Positions 12,103 to 14,600 of a stretch of 14,600 nt of DNA are shown one piece after another (the first letter of the stretch is position 1; each line of letters opens with the position of its first letter). The notes beneath the pieces are model-generated. The model was given only the letters and a program-made list of their open reading frames with translations, searched no databases and was not told the origin of the DNA. Location of the stretch: contig CAAGLU010000424.1 of the NCBI GenBank assembly GCA_900770865.1, positions 1 through 14,600 of the forward strand. The letters are read 5' to 3'. Position numbers and translations under genes: made by a program. Source of the DNA: an uncultured Atopobiaceae bacterium (GTDB lineage: Bacteria > Actinomycetota > Coriobacteriia > Coriobacteriales > Atopobiaceae).

Positions 12103-13335
12103 ATGTCTTTCAAGATGACAAAGGCCGAGAGAAGCTGGGTCATGTACGACGTGGGCAACTCTGCGTTGGTGCTTCTCGCCACAAGCGTCATTCCCATCTA
12201 CTTCAAGTCGCTGGCAGACGGCCCCGCCCTTGTGGCCTGGAGCTATGCGGAGACCGTAGCCTCGCTGGTCATCGCCCTGCTCATGCCCATCCTGGGTTCC
12301 GTTGCCGATCAGCAGGGCATGAAGAAGAAGTTCATCATTGGGTCTGTGGGAACGGGCGCCGTGGCCTGCGTTGCGATGGGCTTCCCCACCAGCGCAATGG
12401 CCTTTCTCGTGATTTACGTGATCTCCTCTGTGGCGCTCAACACGTCGTTCGTGTTCTACGACGCGCTGCTCGTTGACGCCACAACAGATGACCGCATGGA
12501 CGACGTCTCGAGCCAGGGCTATGCGTGGGGCTACATCGGCAGCTGCGTGCCGTTTCTCGCCTGCCTGGCGTTTGTGCTGGTGAGGCCCTTTGGCATGAGC
12601 CTGCAGACGGCCATGCAGATCTCTTTTGTGATTACAGCAGCCTGGTGGGTGGCGTTTACGGTGCCCATGCTCAAGAACGTTGAGCAGACCCACTACAAGC
12701 CTCGCGAGGAGCATGCCCTGGCCAACGCCGTGCGTGGCATTGGCGCTACGGCAAAGCGCATCTGGCGCGACCCGTCCATCAGGAACTACATCATTGCGTA
12801 CTTCTTCTACATCGACGGCGTGCACACCATCATCAAGCTTTCCACCTCGTATGGCGCTGACCTTGGCATTGACGGCACACAGCTGGTGCTGGCGCTGCTC
12901 GTCACGCAGTTTGTGGCGTTCCCCTCGGCCATTGCGTATGGCCGTCTAGGGCACAAGTTTGGTACGCGCAAGATGATCCTTGTGGGCATTGCCGGCTACA
13001 CCTTCATCACACTGTTTGCTGCGTTCTTCCTGCGCACGGCGGTCGAGTTCTGGATTCTTGCCATCATGGTCGGCCTCTTCCAGGGCGGCCTGCAGGCGCT
13101 TTCGAGGTCCGAGTTCGGCAAGCTCTGCCCCAAGGACCACGCCAACGAGTACTTTGGGTTCTTTGACATCTTTGGCAAGTACGCGGCCATTCTCGGCACC
13201 TTCATCGTGGGCACCATGACGGCCGCCACCGGCAACAGCTCGCTGGGCGTGCTCTCCATTGTGGTGCTGTTCATCATCGGCTTTGTGGTGATGCTGCGCG
13301 TCCCCGAGCGCGCCACGGCGGCAACGGAGGAGTAG
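12103..13335 (+). CDS. UMF1/Atg22-like major facilitator transporter
   Basis: The product, 410 residues, is an integral membrane MFS transporter of the UMF1 type (Atg22-like, BtlA-like in bacteria). About twelve hydrophobic segments are visible. The N-terminal W-V-M-Y-D-V-G-N-S-A signature is typical of the group. The cytoplasmic loop after the second helix is S-V-A-D-Q-Q-G-M-K-K-K, and a long central loop (about residues 190-225) separates two six-helix halves. Near the C-terminus, G-G-L-Q-A-L-S-R-S-E-F and Y-F-G-F-F-D-I-F-G-K are also characteristic. Yeast Atg22 exports vacuolar amino acids, but bacterial substrates are largely unassigned. The start at 12103 has AGGA five to six bases upstream; a GTG at 12061 in the same frame is less likely. 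It diverges from the phospholipase operon and converges on argD. Confidence 0.9.
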   Translation: MSFKMTKAERSWVMYDVGNSALVLLATSVIPIYFKSLADGPALVAWSYAETVASLVIALLMPILGSVADQQGMKKKFIIGSVGTGAVACVAMGFPTSAMAFLVIYVISSVALNTSFVFYDALLVDATTDDRMDDVSSQGYAWGYIGSCVPFLACLAFVLVRPFGMSLQTAMQISFVITAAWWVAFTVPMLKNVEQTHYKPREEHALANAVRGIGATAKRIWRDPSIRNYIIAYFFYIDGVHTIIKLSTSYGADLGIDGTQLVLALLVTQFVAFPSAIAYGRLGHKFGTRKMILVGIAGYTFITLFAAFFLRTAVEFWILAIMVGLFQGGLQALSRSEFGKLCPKDHANEYFGFFDIFGKYAAILGTFIVGTMTAATGNSSLGVLSIVVLFIIGFVVMLRVPERATAATEE

Positions 13336-13337
13336 CG

Positions 13338-13395
13338 CTTCTCCGCACACGGCGCACGGGGCTAGTACGCGGCGCGACGTCGCGGTGCGGAGAAG
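13338..13395. terminator. Bidirectional hairpin between the MFS gene and argD
   Basis: CTTCTCCGCAC (13338-13348) pairs perfectly with GTGCGGAGAAG (13385-13395). The 36-base interior includes a 12-base perfect palindrome CGCGACGTCGCG (13373-13384). It lies in the 83-base gap between two convergent genes. No T-tract follows on either strand, so it would act as a shared 3'-end structure rather than a classical terminator. Confidence 0.5.
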
Positions 13396-13418
13396 GAAAC
13401 GCGACCGTACCAGCACTC

Positions 13419-14600
13419 CTACGCCAGCAGCGCGGCGAGCTTGTCGGCAACCTCGTCCACCTGCTCCTCGGAGATAACCAGCGGAGGAAGGAAGCGCAGG
13501 ATCGAGTCGCCAATATGGTTGAGGACGAGACCAACCTCAAGGCCCTTATCCACCAGCTCCGTCGCCACCGGCACGTCCAGCTGCGCACCGAGCATCAAGC
13601 CGTGCCCGCGTACCTCCGTCACGTGCGGCAGAGCCTCCAGCCGCTGGCGCAGGCGCGCGCCGCAGGCGATGACGTGCTCCCCCATCCCCTGCGAGACCAG
13701 CGCCTCGACCGTAGCGCGTCCCGCGGCGGCCGCAAGCGCATTCCCGCCAAAAGTGGAGCCGTGGTCACCGGGCCCCATGAGGTCGGCCACCTCTGCCTTC
13801 GCCGCAACGGCGCCCATGGGGAAGCCGTCCGCGATGCCCTTGGCCAGGCTCACCACGTCCGGCTCGATGCCAGCCAGCTGGTAGCAGAACGGTGCCCCGC
13901 AGCGGAAGAACCCGGTCTGGACCTCATCGATCACGAGAAGCACACCGCGCTTCTTGCACTCGGCAGAAACAAACCGCAGGTAATCGAAGCTAGCTGGCCA
14001 CACGCCTCCCTCGCCCTGCACGCACTCCAGCATCACAGCGCACACGGGACCGCAGCTCGCCGGCGGGTTGTCCAGCGTCGCCACCAGCGCATCCGCATCG
14101 TTCAACGGCACGGCAGCAAAGCCAGCGGGCATGGGGAGAAACGCCTTGTGGAATACGTCCTGGCCGGTAGCGGCAAGCGTTGCCAGCGTGCGGCCATGGA
14201 AGCTCTTCTGCGCCGTGAGGATGCCGGTGGCACCGTCAAGCTTCTTCTCGCCCCAACGCCTTGCCACCTTGATGGCGCCCTCGTTTGCCTCGGCGCCGGA
14301 ATTGGCAAAGAACGTCTTCCACGTGGAACCTGTGGAGCCAACCACGTGGCCCTCCTCGTCGCACATGGACGAGAGGAGCCCGGAGAGGTCTTGCGCAAGC
14401 TCACCACGGTTCTCGACGTAGTAGTAGTTGCCCACCTGCCAGATCTTGTCGACCTGCTCGCGCAGGGCAGCCGCCACCACAGGGTTGCAGTGGCCCATGC
14501 TCACCGAGCCAATTCCGCCCAGGCAGTCGATGTAGGTCTTGCCAGTAGAGTCGGTGAGCGTGGCCCCCGTACCCGAGACAAACTCGACGGGAAGACGGCC
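13419..14600 (-). CDS. argD: Acetylornithine aminotransferase (ArgD), partial at N-terminus
   Basis: At least 393 residues; the frame stays open to the right edge, so the first residues are missing. It is a class III PLP-dependent aminotransferase of arginine biosynthesis, converting N-acetylglutamate semialdehyde to N-acetylornithine with glutamate as donor. Visible motifs: Y-I-D-C-L-G-G-I-G (near the cut edge), F-F-A-N-S-G-A-E-A-N-E-G-A-I-K, K-S-F-H-G-R-T, L-E-C-V-Q-G-E-G-G, V-I-D-E-V-Q-T-G-F-F-R, the PLP lysine in S-L-A-K-G-I, and H-G-S-T-F-G-G-N. The visible start-like Met at 14504 is internal, because family-matching sequence continues upstream in the same frame. In many genomes argD lies with other arg genes, which would be just outside to the right. 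Other ornithine-type aminotransferases share these motifs, but the length and Y-I-D-C-L-G-G-I fit ArgD best. Confidence 0.92.
   Translation of the reverse strand, partial: GRLPVEFVSGTGATLTDSTGKTYIDCLGGIGSVSMGHCNPVVAAALREQVDKIWQVGNYYYVENRGELAQDLSGLLSSMCDEEGHVVGSTGSTWKTFFANSGAEANEGAIKVARRWGEKKLDGATGILTAQKSFHGRTLATLAATGQDVFHKAFLPMPAGFAAVPLNDADALVATLDNPPASCGPVCAVMLECVQGEGGVWPASFDYLRFVSAECKKRGVLLVIDEVQTGFFRCGAPFCYQLAGIEPDVVSLAKGIADGFPMGAVAAKAEVADLMGPGDHGSTFGGNALAAAAGRATVEALVSQGMGEHVIACGARLRQRLEALPHVTEVRGHGLMLGAQLDVPVATELVDKGLEVGLVLNHIGDSILRFLPPLVISEEQVDEVADKLAALLA

Noticed and set aside
10772..12118. Plus-strand frame (448 codons) opposite vsr and the phospholipase-like gene
   Set aside because: Shadow of two recognised minus-strand genes; Arg/His-rich with no domain character.
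11872..12825. Minus-strand frame (317 codons) opposite the MFS gene
   Set aside because: His/Arg-rich translation typical of the antisense of a membrane protein; no support as a gene.

Overview
The window is GC-rich, densely coded DNA. Most genes are on the minus strand; two, at 2762 and 12103, are on the plus strand. Base composition, leader structures and the style of the proteins (a Tat-signal protein, a Ser/Thr-linker lipoprotein, Olsenella/Atopobium/Collinsella-like housekeeping proteins) suggest a member of the Coriobacteriia (Actinomycetota). This assignment rests on gene style and composition only. I see no rRNA, tRNA, CRISPR array, transposase or phage gene.

Layout. 1-55: first 18 codons of a Tat-exported protein (minus) that runs off the left edge, behind a strongly structured leader (56-198). 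226-717: Ser/Thr-linker lipoprotein (minus). 931-2361: rarA replication-associated AAA+ ATPase (minus, apparently leaderless). 2362-2761: intergenic region with a 91-bp hairpin repeat (E1) and a degenerate direct repeat. 2762-3547: PuuD-like class I glutamine amidotransferase (plus). 3620-4861: dgt-type dNTP triphosphohydrolase (minus). 4862-5289: intergenic region holding copies of three repeat families (E2, B1/B2, A2). 5290-6666: glutathionylspermidine-synthase-like ATP-grasp ligase (minus). 6860-8716: SGNH hydrolase-GNAT acetyltransferase fusion (minus). 8717-8932: intergenic region with repeat B3. 8933-9469: hypoxanthine (deoxyinosine) DNA glycosylase, overlapping 9459-10262, a PPP-type phosphatase. 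10315-10827: vsr. 10844-11806: zinc-dependent phospholipase C family protein. 11807-12102: divergent promoter region. 12103-13335: UMF1/Atg22-like MFS transporter (plus). 13419-14600: argD, running off the right edge.

How the genes fit together. The run 11806 to 8933 (phospholipase C-like, vsr, phosphatase, glycosylase) is co-directional with gaps of 16 and 52 nt and one 11-nt overlap, so it looks like an operon with an internal promoter. It pairs two repair enzymes for base deamination: Vsr (T:G mismatches) and a hypoxanthine glycosylase. rarA and dgt add replication and dNTP-pool functions nearby. The SGNH-GNAT fusion and the ATP-grasp ligase follow in the same direction with wider gaps.

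The least explained content is in the intergenic DNA. A pair of exactly 91-bp nested-hairpin elements (E1, E2) aligns without gaps in opposite orientation, with compensatory changes in the stem. A second hairpin family of about 81 bp (B1, B2, B3) keeps the spacing of its conserved blocks. A pair of near-perfect palindromes (GAGACAAAGGGA arms) sits right at the ends of two genes.
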